A stretch of DNA of 47,990 bases from Streptomyces sabulosicollis (GTDB lineage: Bacteria > Actinomycetota > Actinomycetes > Streptomycetales > Streptomycetaceae). The stretch is taken from positions 1-47,990 of the forward strand of contig NZ_JAEEAP010000015.1 in the NCBI RefSeq assembly GCF_016103465.1. Reading direction: 5' to 3'. Position 1 is the first letter of the stretch; every line of letters begins with the position of its first letter. The translations under genes and the position numbers were made by a program. Shown here piece after piece: positions 8,315-16,325 of this stretch. The notes under the pieces are model-generated. The model was not told the DNA's origin. It saw only the letters and a list, made by a program, of their open reading frames with translations, and searched no databases.

Positions 8315-9808
8315 TCACTCCCGGTGGACGCCCCAGTCCACCAGCGCAGCGCCCTCATAGCGGGAAGCGCGCCGCGCCTCTCCCAGCACGAACGCGTCCG
8401 GAGCCCGGTCCAGCACGCCTCCTCCGGGGTCGTCCGACCCGTCCCGGCGCACCGGGTCCCGCTCCGGCACCAGCGCGTCCCGGACGATCAGCGCGCACAG
8501 ATAGAGCGTCCCGAGCAGGTGTACGGCGATCGCCAGCTGATAGCCCTCCGCGGGCAGGCCCCGGTGCTGGTCGCCGCTGCCCGTGTACGCGAGGTACATC
8601 CAGATCCCCAGGAAGTACATGACCTCGCACGCCTGCCAGATCAGGAAGTCCCGCCAGCGCGGCCTGGCCAGTGCCGCCAGCGGGATCAGCCACAGCACGT
8701 ACTGCGGTGAGTAGACCTTGTTGGTGAGCACGAACGCCGCGACGATCAGGAAGGACAGCTGGGCCAGGCGCGGACGGCGCGGGGCGCACAGGGCGAGCAC
8801 CGCCACCCCGATGCAGGCCAGGGCCATCAGCACGGTCCCGTAGGTGTTGACGTCCTCCAGGGGGTTCCCGGTGCGCTGGGAGATGATCAGCCATACGGAG
8901 CCGAAGTCCACGGGGCGCTCCTGGCTGAAGGTGTAGAACGTCTTCCAGCCGTCCCGGATGTGCAGACCGCCCTGCGTGCTGACCATCACGGGGAGGTTCA
9001 CCACGAGCCAGGCGGCCACGGCTCCGCCCGCCGCCGTCCAGAAGGCCCGCAGCCGCCCCGCCCGCAGACAGAGCACCAACAGCGGGCCGAGCAGCAGTCC
9101 CGGGTAGAGCTTGGCGGCCGTCGCGAGCCCCAGCAGCACACCGGCGGCCAGCGGGCGGCTGCGGGACCACATCAGCAGGGCGGCCGCCGTAAGGGCGACG
9201 GCGAACAGATCCCAGTTGATGGTGGCGGTGAGCGCGAAGGCGGGGGCGAGGGCGACCAGCAGCGCGTCCCAGGGGCGGCGGCGGTGCGTACGGGCCACAC
9301 AGACCGCGATGACCGCGGTGCAGACCATCAGCATGCCCGCGTTGACCAGCCAGTAGATCTGCTCGCGGTCCTGGATGGAGCCGCCGTGCGGGGTCATCCA
9401 GGAGGCGACCTCCATGAAGAGGCCGGTGAGGACCGGATACTCCAGGTACTGCATCCCGCCCGAGACGCTGTCCGGTATCCGGTCGAAGTACGGGACGAGG
9501 TCGAGGGCGAAGCCGCGGCCGTTGTAGAGGTGCGGTATGTCGGAGTAGCAGGCGTGGGTGTACTGGGCCGTGGCGCCGTAGAACCAGCCGCCGTCGTAGC
9601 AGGGCAGCTTCTGCGCCATGCCCAGGGCGAACATGCCGATGGCGACGATCGCCACGATCCGCACCGGGGTCCACCAGCTCGTGCCGAGCAGGGCCCGGCG
9701 CCCGGCCGGCCCACCGATCAGCTCGCTGCCGGCCGCGGCCACCGGATCCTCGGCGGTCGGCCTGACGGGCTGGGCCTGTGGGTCCTCGCGCACGCTCATG
9801 GCCCCCAT
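8315..9808 (-). CDS. GT87-type polyprenol-phosphate-dependent glycosyltransferase (membrane)
   Basis: Polytopic membrane protein of 497 residues, with a hydrophilic leader (1-48) followed by about ten hydrophobic segments. The extracytoplasmic loop after the first segment contains YDGGWF and later YLEYPVLTG; TNKVYSPQYVLWLIPL occurs in the C-terminal half. These fit GT87/DUF2029 family C-type glycosyltransferases, which move sugars such as mannose from polyprenyl phosphate to envelope glycans. The donor and acceptor cannot be deduced. ATG at 9808 and ATG at 9799 are both possible starts. It lies downstream of the PBP gene, separated by a strong hairpin, so it probably has its own promoter. Confidence 0.78.
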   Translation of the reverse strand: MGAMSVREDPQAQPVRPTAEDPVAAAGSELIGGPAGRRALLGTSWWTPVRIVAIVAIGMFALGMAQKLPCYDGGWFYGATAQYTHACYSDIPHLYNGRGFALDLVPYFDRIPDSVSGGMQYLEYPVLTGLFMEVASWMTPHGGSIQDREQIYWLVNAGMLMVCTAVIAVCVARTHRRRPWDALLVALAPAFALTATINWDLFAVALTAAALLMWSRSRPLAAGVLLGLATAAKLYPGLLLGPLLVLCLRAGRLRAFWTAAGGAVAAWLVVNLPVMVSTQGGLHIRDGWKTFYTFSQERPVDFGSVWLIISQRTGNPLEDVNTYGTVLMALACIGVAVLALCAPRRPRLAQLSFLIVAAFVLTNKVYSPQYVLWLIPLAALARPRWRDFLIWQACEVMYFLGIWMYLAYTGSGDQHRGLPAEGYQLAIAVHLLGTLYLCALIVRDALVPERDPVRRDGSDDPGGGVLDRAPDAFVLGEARRASRYEGAALVDWGVHRE

Positions 9809-9945
9809 CCTGCCGTACGAGCCCCGGCGGAGGAGTCAGGACCGCCCCAGCGGCCGCTGAGCGCGCCGCGGACACCCGGGCGGGGTTCTTGGCCGGGGAG
9901 AGGTGCGCCGGGGGCGCAGAGGGCCGTCCAGGGCCAGGAACGGCG

Positions 9946-9983
9946 CCGGCCGCGCCGGAGCGGGTTCGCTCCGGCGCGGCCGG
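9946..9983. terminator. Strong hairpin after the PBP gene
   Basis: A perfect 17-bp inverted repeat (left arm 9946-9962 CCGGCCGCGCCGGAGCG, loop GGTT, right arm 9967-9983). It ends 33 bp past the stop of the PBP gene (10016) in the leftward direction. A very stable G+C terminator without a U-tract. Confidence 0.85.
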
Positions 9984-10015
9984 TGAGTGGTGAGCGGGTC
10001 GTACGGGACCGCGGG

Positions 10016-12697
10016 CTATTCCTCCCTGCGGGCCCCGGACGGGCCGCCGAATATGCCGCCGGGGCCGCCGGGCGGCTCGGTGGTCGGCGACGAGGTCGGG
10101 TCGTCCGGACCGCCGTTCCCGCCGTTGCCGTTGCCGCCGTTGCCGTTGCCGCCGTTGTCCTGGCAGTCGAGGTCCAGCGGGTCACAGGTGTCCGTCGGGG
10201 TCGGGCTGCCGGACGGCGACTCCGAGGGGGACTCCGACGGAGTTTCCGAAGGCGACTCCGAGGGGGACTCGGACGGCTTGTCCGTCGTCGGGGTCGGGCT
10301 GGGGCTCGCGTCCTCGCCGAAGACCTTCTCACCGATCGGGGTGGCCGCGGGGAAGTTCTTGACCGGCACGCCCTTCAGGGCACCGCGCATGTAGTCGGCC
10401 CAGATCTCCGCCGGGAACGACGCACCGTGGATCGTCTCCTGGCCGCCCACACCGCGCATGGACAGGAACTTCTGGCTCTTGGCCTGGTCGTTCACCCGCC
10501 ACATGCCGATCGCGGTGGACAGCTGCGGGGTGTAGCCGGAGAACCAGGCCGACTTGTTCTCGTCGGTGGTTCCGGTCTTGCCCGCGACCGGGCGGCCGAT
10601 CTTGGCCGAGGTGCCGGTGCCGTGCTGGACCACGTTCTCCAGGACGTCGGTGACGTTGTTCGCCACGTTCGAGTCGAACGCCCGCTTGAGCTCGGCGTCC
10701 TGCTTGTGGTTGTAGACGGGGCCGTTCTTGTCCTCGACCCGCTCCACCGAGTACGGCTCGGCCTGCTGGCCGCTGGCCGCGAAGGTGGCGTACGCACCGG
10801 CGAGCCGGATGGCGCTGGGCGCGGAGGTGCCGAGCGAGAACGTCGGGGTGATCGAGGCCAGCTGCTCCTTGCTGAGGCCGGCGGCCAGGGCCGCGTCCCG
10901 CACCTTGTCGGTGCCGACGTCCATGCCCAGCTGGATGAACGGGGTGTTCACCGAGTACTGCATCGCGGTGCGCAGGCTGATCGGGCCCTTGTCCTCGTCA
11001 CCGTCGTTCCGCTGGTGCCACTCCTTGCCGTCCTTGTCGTGCCAGACGGTTCCGTCGTAGTCCCGCAGGGTCACCTTGTTGTCGCCGTTGTAGACACTGC
11101 TCGGCGAGACCAGGGTGCGCTCGGAATCGGGCTGCTCCCGCGGGCCCTTCGGGTCGCGGACGCCATTGGTCATCGCGGCGGCCATCACGAAGGGCTTGAA
11201 GGTCGAGCCCACCTGGACACCGGTGTAGTCGGCGTTGTTGCGGTAGTGCTCCAGCGCGTTCTTACCGCCGTAGATGGCCAGGATCTTGCCCGTCTTGGGC
11301 TCCACCGAGGCGCCGCCGAACTGGACGTACTTGTCCACGTCGCGCTGTTTCGGCTTGATGTTCTCCTTGGAGACCTTCTCGACCGCCCGGGTCAGCTCAC
11401 TGATCTTCTTCCGGTCGAAGGTGGTGTGGATCTGATAGCCGCCCTTGTCCAGCTGCGACTTGCTGATGCCGGTGTTGGCGATGATGTAGTTGTCGGCAAG
11501 GTCGGTGAGATAGCCGATCTGGCCCTGTTTGTTCGTGGCCACCTTCGGGTTCTGCGGCATCGGGAAACCCTTGCCGATCCACTCCTGGGCCTCGGCCTTC
11601 GGCATCCGGTGCACGGCGACCTCACGCCGCAGGATCCACTCCCAGCGCTGCTTGGCCCGCTTGGTGTTGGCCTCCTTGGTGGCGGCGGCGCCGTAGCCGC
11701 CGTTGGGGTCGTAGAGGTTGGGGCCGTTGAGCGTCGAGGCGAGGAAGGCGCTCTGGCTGGGCGTCAGGTCCGAGCAGTCCCGGTCGTAGTAGGCGCGGGC
11801 GGCCGCCTGGCAGCCGTAAGCACCGCGTCCGTAGTACGCGGTGTTCAGATAGCTCCCGAGGATGTAGTCCTTGTCCTTGGTCGCGCCCACCTTTATGGAA
11901 ATGAACAGCTCCTTGACCTTGCGCGTGATCGTCTGCGACTGGTCCAGGTAGGTGTTCTTCACGAACTGCTGGGTGATGGTCGAACCACTCTGGGTCGCTC
12001 CGCCCCGGGCCATGTTGACGACCGCGCGGGCGATACCCATCGGGTCGACGCCGCTGTCCTCGTAGAAGCTGGCGTTCTCCGCGGAGATCACCGCGTTCTG
12101 CATGGACTTGGGAATTTTGCTGAGGGGGACGATCTGGCGGTTCAGGTCCCCACCGCCGGAGACGACCATCTGCTTGCCGTCCGCCCAGTAGTAGACGTTC
12201 TTCTGGGTCTGGGACGCGGCCTGGGCGGTGGGCACTTCCACCAGCCACAGCCCTATGCCGACGGCGCCGAGCAGCACCGCGAAGAAGAAGATGAAGGTCC
12301 CCGTCACCAGCTTCCAGGACGGAACCCAGCGCCGGGCACCCGACTTCCCCGCTCGCGGGTAGTCGATGAAGCGCTTCTTACCGGGGTGACCATCGCCCCC
12401 CGAGCCACGTCCGCGGCCGCCGCCGGTCCCCCGCCGGCCGCCTCCTCGGCCGCCAGGGCCCGCGCCGGACGCGCTCGGCTCGGACGCTCGTCTACGGCCA
12501 CCTCCGCGTTGGGCGGCGCGGCGGGCCGCCGCGCGGCCGCCGTAAGGACGCTCCTCCCCCTGCGGGGTGGCGCCCGACCCGGCTGCGGCGTTGTGCGTCG
12601 GTGCTGCGCGGCGGCCGGACGACTGCTGTCCGGCCCGCCGGGCCGCTGCTCGTCCGCCGCCTTGGGGTTGCGGCGGCTTGCGACGGTGCTCGCTCAT
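10016..12697 (-). CDS. Class A penicillin-binding protein (transglycosylase/transpeptidase)
   Basis: Bifunctional enzyme that polymerises glycan strands and cross-links peptides on the outer face of the membrane. The 893-residue product has a basic, disordered cytoplasmic tail (1-125) and one membrane segment (131-153). The GT51 transglycosylase domain carries catalytic Glu207 in ENASFYEDSG and the STITQQFVKN motif. The transpeptidase domain has STFK (Ser498), SVN (582-584) and KTGT (707-710). The C-terminal tail is a low-complexity Ser-Pro-Glu repeat, then Gly-Asn. ATG at 12697 is chosen because GAGGAG lies 10 nt upstream. A sigma-E-like promoter may lie upstream (12813-12838). Confidence 0.95.
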   Translation of the reverse strand: MSEHRRKPPQPQGGGRAAARRAGQQSSGRRAAPTHNAAAGSGATPQGEERPYGGRAAARRAAQRGGGRRRASEPSASGAGPGGRGGGRRGTGGGRGRGSGGDGHPGKKRFIDYPRAGKSGARRWVPSWKLVTGTFIFFFAVLLGAVGIGLWLVEVPTAQAASQTQKNVYYWADGKQMVVSGGGDLNRQIVPLSKIPKSMQNAVISAENASFYEDSGVDPMGIARAVVNMARGGATQSGSTITQQFVKNTYLDQSQTITRKVKELFISIKVGATKDKDYILGSYLNTAYYGRGAYGCQAAARAYYDRDCSDLTPSQSAFLASTLNGPNLYDPNGGYGAAATKEANTKRAKQRWEWILRREVAVHRMPKAEAQEWIGKGFPMPQNPKVATNKQGQIGYLTDLADNYIIANTGISKSQLDKGGYQIHTTFDRKKISELTRAVEKVSKENIKPKQRDVDKYVQFGGASVEPKTGKILAIYGGKNALEHYRNNADYTGVQVGSTFKPFVMAAAMTNGVRDPKGPREQPDSERTLVSPSSVYNGDNKVTLRDYDGTVWHDKDGKEWHQRNDGDEDKGPISLRTAMQYSVNTPFIQLGMDVGTDKVRDAALAAGLSKEQLASITPTFSLGTSAPSAIRLAGAYATFAASGQQAEPYSVERVEDKNGPVYNHKQDAELKRAFDSNVANNVTDVLENVVQHGTGTSAKIGRPVAGKTGTTDENKSAWFSGYTPQLSTAIGMWRVNDQAKSQKFLSMRGVGGQETIHGASFPAEIWADYMRGALKGVPVKNFPAATPIGEKVFGEDASPSPTPTTDKPSESPSESPSETPSESPSESPSGSPTPTDTCDPLDLDCQDNGGNGNGGNGNGGNGGPDDPTSSPTTEPPGGPGGIFGGPSGARREE
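10214..10281. repeat. Short tandem repeats in the PBP tail
   Basis: Repeats of units such as GGCGACTCCGAGGGGGACTC on the + strand encode SESPSESPSETPSESPSES-type residues in the extracellular tail of the PBP. This kind of repeat can change in length by slippage. It is probably an unstructured spacer in the wall. Confidence 0.75.
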
Positions 12698-12812
12698 GGA
12701 ACGACTTCTCCTCGGGCAGGCGCTATCGCCTGAAAGCGGCAGATGGCTTCCGGTCCCCCCAATGTGCGATCCGGTCGCACCAGGCAACCGGACGCACTGC
12801 ATCCGGGACGAG

Positions 12813-12838
12813 GACGCATCTCGGCGTCACTTGGTTCC
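12813..12838 (-). promoter_or_regulatory. Possible ECF (sigma-E-type) promoter for the PBP gene
   Basis: On the reverse strand GGAAC (12838-12834) is followed after 17 nt by CGTC (12816-12813). This resembles the GGAAC / CGTC pattern of Streptomyces envelope-stress sigma-E promoters. It would give a leader of about 110 nt before the PBP ATG. A role in cell-wall stress control would suit the gene. It is a pattern match only. Confidence 0.4.
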
Positions 12839-12994
12839 CATAGGTCTGCATGGCGAACAGAGTACGCACGGTCAAAACCCGCCCAGCCGCCACCTTCACT
12901 CCATAACCGTCAGATTGATTGCCACGAATTGATGATGTGACGGCGTTCACCGTGGTCCCTCTTGTCCCGCCCCGACCACGGTTCTATCGTCTGG

Positions 12995-13013
12995 ATGTAT
13001 CGAGTCGATACAT
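12995..13013. promoter_or_regulatory. Perfect palindromic operator of the PadR regulator
   Basis: ATGTATCGAGTCGATACAT is a perfect 19-bp palindrome around a central G. It contains the ATGT-N11-ACAT arrangement of PadR operators. It ends 41 bp before the start of the padR-type gene, where it would overlap the promoter. Autorepression is the likely reading. Confidence 0.8.
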
Positions 13014-13054
13014 CAGCTCGACATAGCGGGCTCGGAGGAGAGGGGAGGCGGGGA

Positions 13055-13765
13055 ATGAGCAGACGCTCCGGCGTCCTGGAGTTCGCCGTCCTCGGCCTGC
13101 TGCGCGAGTCACCGATGCACGGATACGAGCTGCGGAAGCGGCTCAACACCTCACTCGGGGTGTTCCGCGCGTTCAGCTACGGCAGCCTCTATCCCTGCCT
13201 CAAGACGCTGGTCGGCAACGGCTGGTTGATCGAGGAGTCCGGCAGCGCCTCCCAGGACGCCCTAGCGGCGCCCCTCTCCGGCCGCCGGGCGAAGATCGTC
13301 TACCGGCTCACGGCGGCGGGGAAGGAGCGGTTCGAGGAGCTGCTCTCCCACACCGGGCCGGACGCCTGGGAGGACGAGCACTTCGGCGTCCGTTTCGCCT
13401 TCTTCGGCCAGACGTCACGAGACGTTCGGATGCGGGTGCTGGAAGGGCGGCGCAGCCGCCTGGAGGAGCGCCTGGACAAGATGCGTGCCGCCATGGCCCG
13501 CACCCGCGAGCGCCTGGACGACTACACCCTCGAGCTGCAGCGACACGGAATGGAGTCGGTGGAGCGCGAGGTGCGCTGGTTGAACGAGCTGATCGAGAGC
13601 GAGCGGGCCGGGCGCGATCGACGCGACGGCACCGCCGGGCAGGACCGGACGACCGAGCGGGACGAGGGCCGGCCGCCACAGCAGGACCAGTCAGAAGATG
13701 CGGACGGCCCGCCCCGGCACCGGGGTGGTTCCCGGCCGGATCCGTCCGATGACACCGCCAAGTGA
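13055..13765 (+). CDS. PadR family transcriptional regulator
   Basis: Winged-helix repressor of 236 residues. The N-terminal domain (about 5-90) reads [24 protein letters not shown], noted here as residues 8-31, the classic PadR helix-turn-helix. It is followed by a wing region [20 protein letters not shown] helical, probably coiled-coil dimerisation domain (about 120-190) follows, and the last 45 residues are charged and disordered. GGAGAGGGGAGG precedes the ATG. The gene is 49 bp upstream of ino1, an arrangement also known in mycobacteria (a PadR gene beside ino1), so it may regulate itself and inositol synthesis. The inducer is unknown. Confidence 0.92.
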   Translation: MSRRSGVLEFAVLGLLRESPMHGYELRKRLNTSLGVFRAFSYGSLYPCLKTLVGNGWLIEESGSASQDALAAPLSGRRAKIVYRLTAAGKERFEELLSHTGPDAWEDEHFGVRFAFFGQTSRDVRMRVLEGRRSRLEERLDKMRAAMARTRERLDDYTLELQRHGMESVEREVRWLNELIESERAGRDRRDGTAGQDRTTERDEGRPPQQDQSEDADGPPRHRGGSRPDPSDDTAK

Positions 13766-13814
13766 GGCCCGGCGTCCGCGGGGCCTCGTCCAGTACACAC
13801 AGGGAGCAACCGGA

Positions 13815-14897
13815 ATGGGTTCGGTTCGTGTAGCCATCGTCGGCGTGGGCAACTGCGCCGCCTCGCTGGTGCAGGGCGTCGAGTACTACAAGGACGCCGA
13901 CCCGGACACCCGCGTGCCGGGTCTGATGCACGTGCAGTTCGGCGACTACCACGTGAAGGACGTGGAGTTCGTGGCCGCCTTCGACGTGGACGCGAAGAAG
14001 GTCGGCCTGGACCTCGCGGACGCCATCGGCGCCAGCGAGAACAACACCATCAAGATCTGCGACGTGCCGACGACCGGTGTGACGGTCCAGCGCGGCCACA
14101 CGCTCGACGGACTCGGCAAGTACTACCGCCAGACCATCGACGAGTCCGACGAGGCCCCGGTCGACGTCGTCCAGGTCCTCAAGGACAAGCAGGTCGACGT
14201 TCTGGTCTGCTACCTCCCGGTCGGCTCAGAGGACGCCGCCAAGTACTACGCCCAGTGCGCCATCGACGCCAAGGTCGCCTTCGTCAACGCGCTCCCGGTC
14301 TTCATCGCCGGCACCAAGGAGTGGGCGGACAAGTTCACCGAGGCCGGGGTGCCGATCGTCGGTGACGACATCAAGTCGCAGGTCGGCGCGACCATCACAC
14401 ACCGCGTGATGGCCAAGCTGTTCGAGGACCGGGGCGTCATCCTGGACCGCACCATGCAGCTGAACGTCGGCGGCAACATGGACTTCAAGAACATGCTCGA
14501 GCGGGAGCGCCTGGAGTCCAAGAAGATCTCCAAGACCCAGGCCGTCACCTCGCAGATCCCCGACCGCGAGCTGGGCGCCGACAACGTCCACATCGGCCCC
14601 TCCGACTACGTGGCCTGGCTGGACGACCGCAAGTGGGCGTATGTCCGCCTGGAGGGCCGCGCGTTCGGCGATGTCCCGCTGAACCTGGAGTACAAGCTCG
14701 AGGTGTGGGACTCCCCGAACTCCGCGGGTGTCATCATCGACGCGCTGCGCGCTGCGAAGATCGCCAAGGACCGCGGTATCGGCGGCCCGATCCTCTCGGC
14801 CTCCTCGTACTTCATGAAGTCGCCTCCGGTGCAGTACTTCGACAACGAGGCGCGGGAGAACGTGGAGAAGTTCATCAGGGGCGAGGTCGAGCGCTGA
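13815..14897 (+). CDS. ino1: myo-Inositol-1-phosphate synthase
   Basis: NAD-dependent enzyme that converts glucose 6-phosphate to inositol phosphate, the first step to phosphatidylinositol and to mycothiol, the main actinobacterial thiol. The 360-residue sequence starts [21 protein letters not shown] with the Rossmann glycine motif GVGNCA. Later it contains the family signatures [20 protein letters not shown], and the C-terminal SSYFMKSPP. It is of normal length for the actinobacterial type. GGGAGCAACCGG precedes the ATG. The PadR gene lies 49 bp upstream and a strong hairpin follows. Confidence 0.96.
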   Translation: MGSVRVAIVGVGNCAASLVQGVEYYKDADPDTRVPGLMHVQFGDYHVKDVEFVAAFDVDAKKVGLDLADAIGASENNTIKICDVPTTGVTVQRGHTLDGLGKYYRQTIDESDEAPVDVVQVLKDKQVDVLVCYLPVGSEDAAKYYAQCAIDAKVAFVNALPVFIAGTKEWADKFTEAGVPIVGDDIKSQVGATITHRVMAKLFEDRGVILDRTMQLNVGGNMDFKNMLERERLESKKISKTQAVTSQIPDRELGADNVHIGPSDYVAWLDDRKWAYVRLEGRAFGDVPLNLEYKLEVWDSPNSAGVIIDALRAAKIAKDRGIGGPILSASSYFMKSPPVQYFDNEARENVEKFIRGEVER

Positions 14898-14929
14898 AGC
14901 GCCATGCGCTGATTCCCGCCGCGTGATCA

Positions 14930-14960
14930 CGGGCCTCCGGGTAATACACCCGGAGGCCCG
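14930..14960. terminator. Terminator after ino1
   Basis: CGGGCCTCCGGGT, loop AATAC, ACCCGGAGGCCCG: a perfect 13-bp stem. It lies 33 bp after the ino1 stop and 22 bp before the MFS start, so the MFS gene should have a separate promoter or depend on read-through. Confidence 0.85.
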
Positions 14961-14982
14961 CGTGGTGTGTGAGGCTGACGCC

Positions 14983-16320
14983 ATGCCTGTTGTGCGTGAT
15001 CTCCGCGTACTGCTGCAACTGCGGGACTTCCGCCGCCTCCTGGCCATCCGTCTGCTGTCCCAGTCGGCCGACGGCGTCTACCAGGTGGCGCTCGCCACCT
15101 ATGTGGTCTTCTCCCCGGAGAAGGAGACCTCCGCCGCGGCCATCGCCTCCGCCATGGCCGTCCTGCTGCTCCCCTACTCCCTGCTCGGCCCCTTCGCCGG
15201 GGTGCTGCTGGACCGCTGGCGCCGGCGGCAGGTGCTGCTCTACGGCAATCTGCTGCGCTCGGGACTGGCCGCCGGAACCGCCGTCCTGGTGCTGGGCCAG
15301 GTGCCGGAGTGGCTCTTCTACGTCTCGGCCCTCTCGGTGACGGCCGTCAACCGCTTTGTCCTGGCCGGTCTTTCGGCGGCCCTGCCGCGGGTCGTGGACA
15401 GCCAGGAACGTCTGGTCATGGCCAACTCCCTCTCACCCACCGCCGGAACGCTCGCCGCCACGGCCGGGGGCAGCCTCGCCTTCATCATCCGGCTGTCGGG
15501 TCCGGGAGGCACCTCGTCGGACGCGCTGGTGGTCCTGCTGGGCGCCGCGCTCTACCTCATCGCCGGGCTCACGGCCCTGTTGATGGCACCGGGTCTGCTG
15601 GGACCTGATCCCGCGGCCCTTCAGCCCCGTCTCTCCGCGGCCCTGATGAGCACCGCGCGGGGCCTGGTCGCGGGCGTACGCCATCTGCTGGAGCGCCGGG
15701 ACCCCACCGTGGCGCTGACCGCGATGACGCTGATGCGCTTCTGCTACGGCGCGCTCACGGTGACGGTGCTGATGCTCTGCCGCTACGCATGGGCCGACAC
15801 CGAGTCCCAGGGGCTCGCGCTTCTCGGGCTGGCCGTCGGCGTCTCGGGCGCGGGCTTCTTCGCCGCGGCGGTGATCACGCCGTGGGCGGTGCCCCGGCTC
15901 GCGACCCGTGCCTCCTCACGGCCGGACGGCCGGCTCTCCTGGGTGATGGTGTGCGCGGGGAGCGCGGCCCTCCTGGAGCCGGGACTCGGCCTGCCCTTCG
16001 AACCCGCCCCCATGCTGATCGCCGCGTTCGTCCTCGGACTGGTCACCCAGGGCACGAAGATCGCCACCGACACCGTGGTGCAGTCCGCCATCGCCGATGA
16101 CTTCCGCGGGCGGATCTTCTCCTTCTATGACGTGCTCTTCAATGTCGCCTTCGTGGGAGCCGCCGCGGTCGCCGCGGTGATACTGCCGCCGGACGGCAGA
16201 TCGGCCGCACTGCTGATCTGTGTGGCACTGCTCTATGCGGCCACCGCGATCCTGGTGAGGTTTCACGTGAAACATGACCGGCAGAACGCCCAGCGAGTCG
16301 ATGTTTCACGTGAAACGTGA
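14983..16320 (+). CDS. MFS transporter
   Basis: Major facilitator superfamily carrier of 445 residues with about twelve hydrophobic segments. The loop LLDRWRRRQVLLYGNLLRSG near residues 78-97 matches motif A between helices 2 and 3. It resembles the MFS_3 (enterobactin-exporter-like) group in appearance, but the substrate is unknown. ATG at 14983 follows the ino1 terminator; upstream in-frame codons would be within the hairpin. The last 22 codons are unusual: two parS palindromes encode FHVKH and DVSRET just before the stop. The gene ends 5 bp from the convergent CCA-enzyme gene. Confidence 0.88.
   Translation: MPVVRDLRVLLQLRDFRRLLAIRLLSQSADGVYQVALATYVVFSPEKETSAAAIASAMAVLLLPYSLLGPFAGVLLDRWRRRQVLLYGNLLRSGLAAGTAVLVLGQVPEWLFYVSALSVTAVNRFVLAGLSAALPRVVDSQERLVMANSLSPTAGTLAATAGGSLAFIIRLSGPGGTSSDALVVLLGAALYLIAGLTALLMAPGLLGPDPAALQPRLSAALMSTARGLVAGVRHLLERRDPTVALTAMTLMRFCYGALTVTVLMLCRYAWADTESQGLALLGLAVGVSGAGFFAAAVITPWAVPRLATRASSRPDGRLSWVMVCAGSAALLEPGLGLPFEPAPMLIAAFVLGLVTQGTKIATDTVVQSAIADDFRGRIFSFYDVLFNVAFVGAAAVAAVILPPDGRSAALLICVALLYAATAILVRFHVKHDRQNAQRVDVSRET
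16259..16274. other. parS: parS site inside the MFS 3' end
   Basis: GGTTTCACGTGAAACA: 14-bp core perfect, one mismatch to the 16-mer at the first base. It encodes part of RFHVKH. Confidence 0.88.
16302..16317. other. parS: parS site at the MFS stop codon
   Basis: TGTTTCACGTGAAACG: core perfect, one mismatch at the last base. The TGA stop of the MFS gene directly follows. Distance to the previous site is 43 bp, about four helical turns, so both face the same side of the helix. Confidence 0.88.
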
Positions 16321-16325
16321 GGAGC

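Larger units (their letters stand above)
12698..13054. promoter_or_regulatory. Divergent intergenic region between PBP gene and padR-type gene
   Basis: A 357-bp stretch with no convincing gene. It holds a possible sigma-E-like promoter for the leftward PBP gene and, near its right side, the PadR palindrome at 12995-13013 for the rightward regulator gene. A relatively A+T-rich part lies around 12900-12950. Nothing else was recognised. Confidence 0.6.

Noticed and set aside
10214-10281. Tandem repeats as a possible CRISPR array
   Set aside because: Units are short, without unique spacers, and code in frame for a Ser/Pro/Glu tail of the PBP.
8960-12733. A 1257-codon open frame on the + strand
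   Set aside because: It lies opposite the glycosyltransferase and PBP genes and crosses both, including their terminator hairpin.
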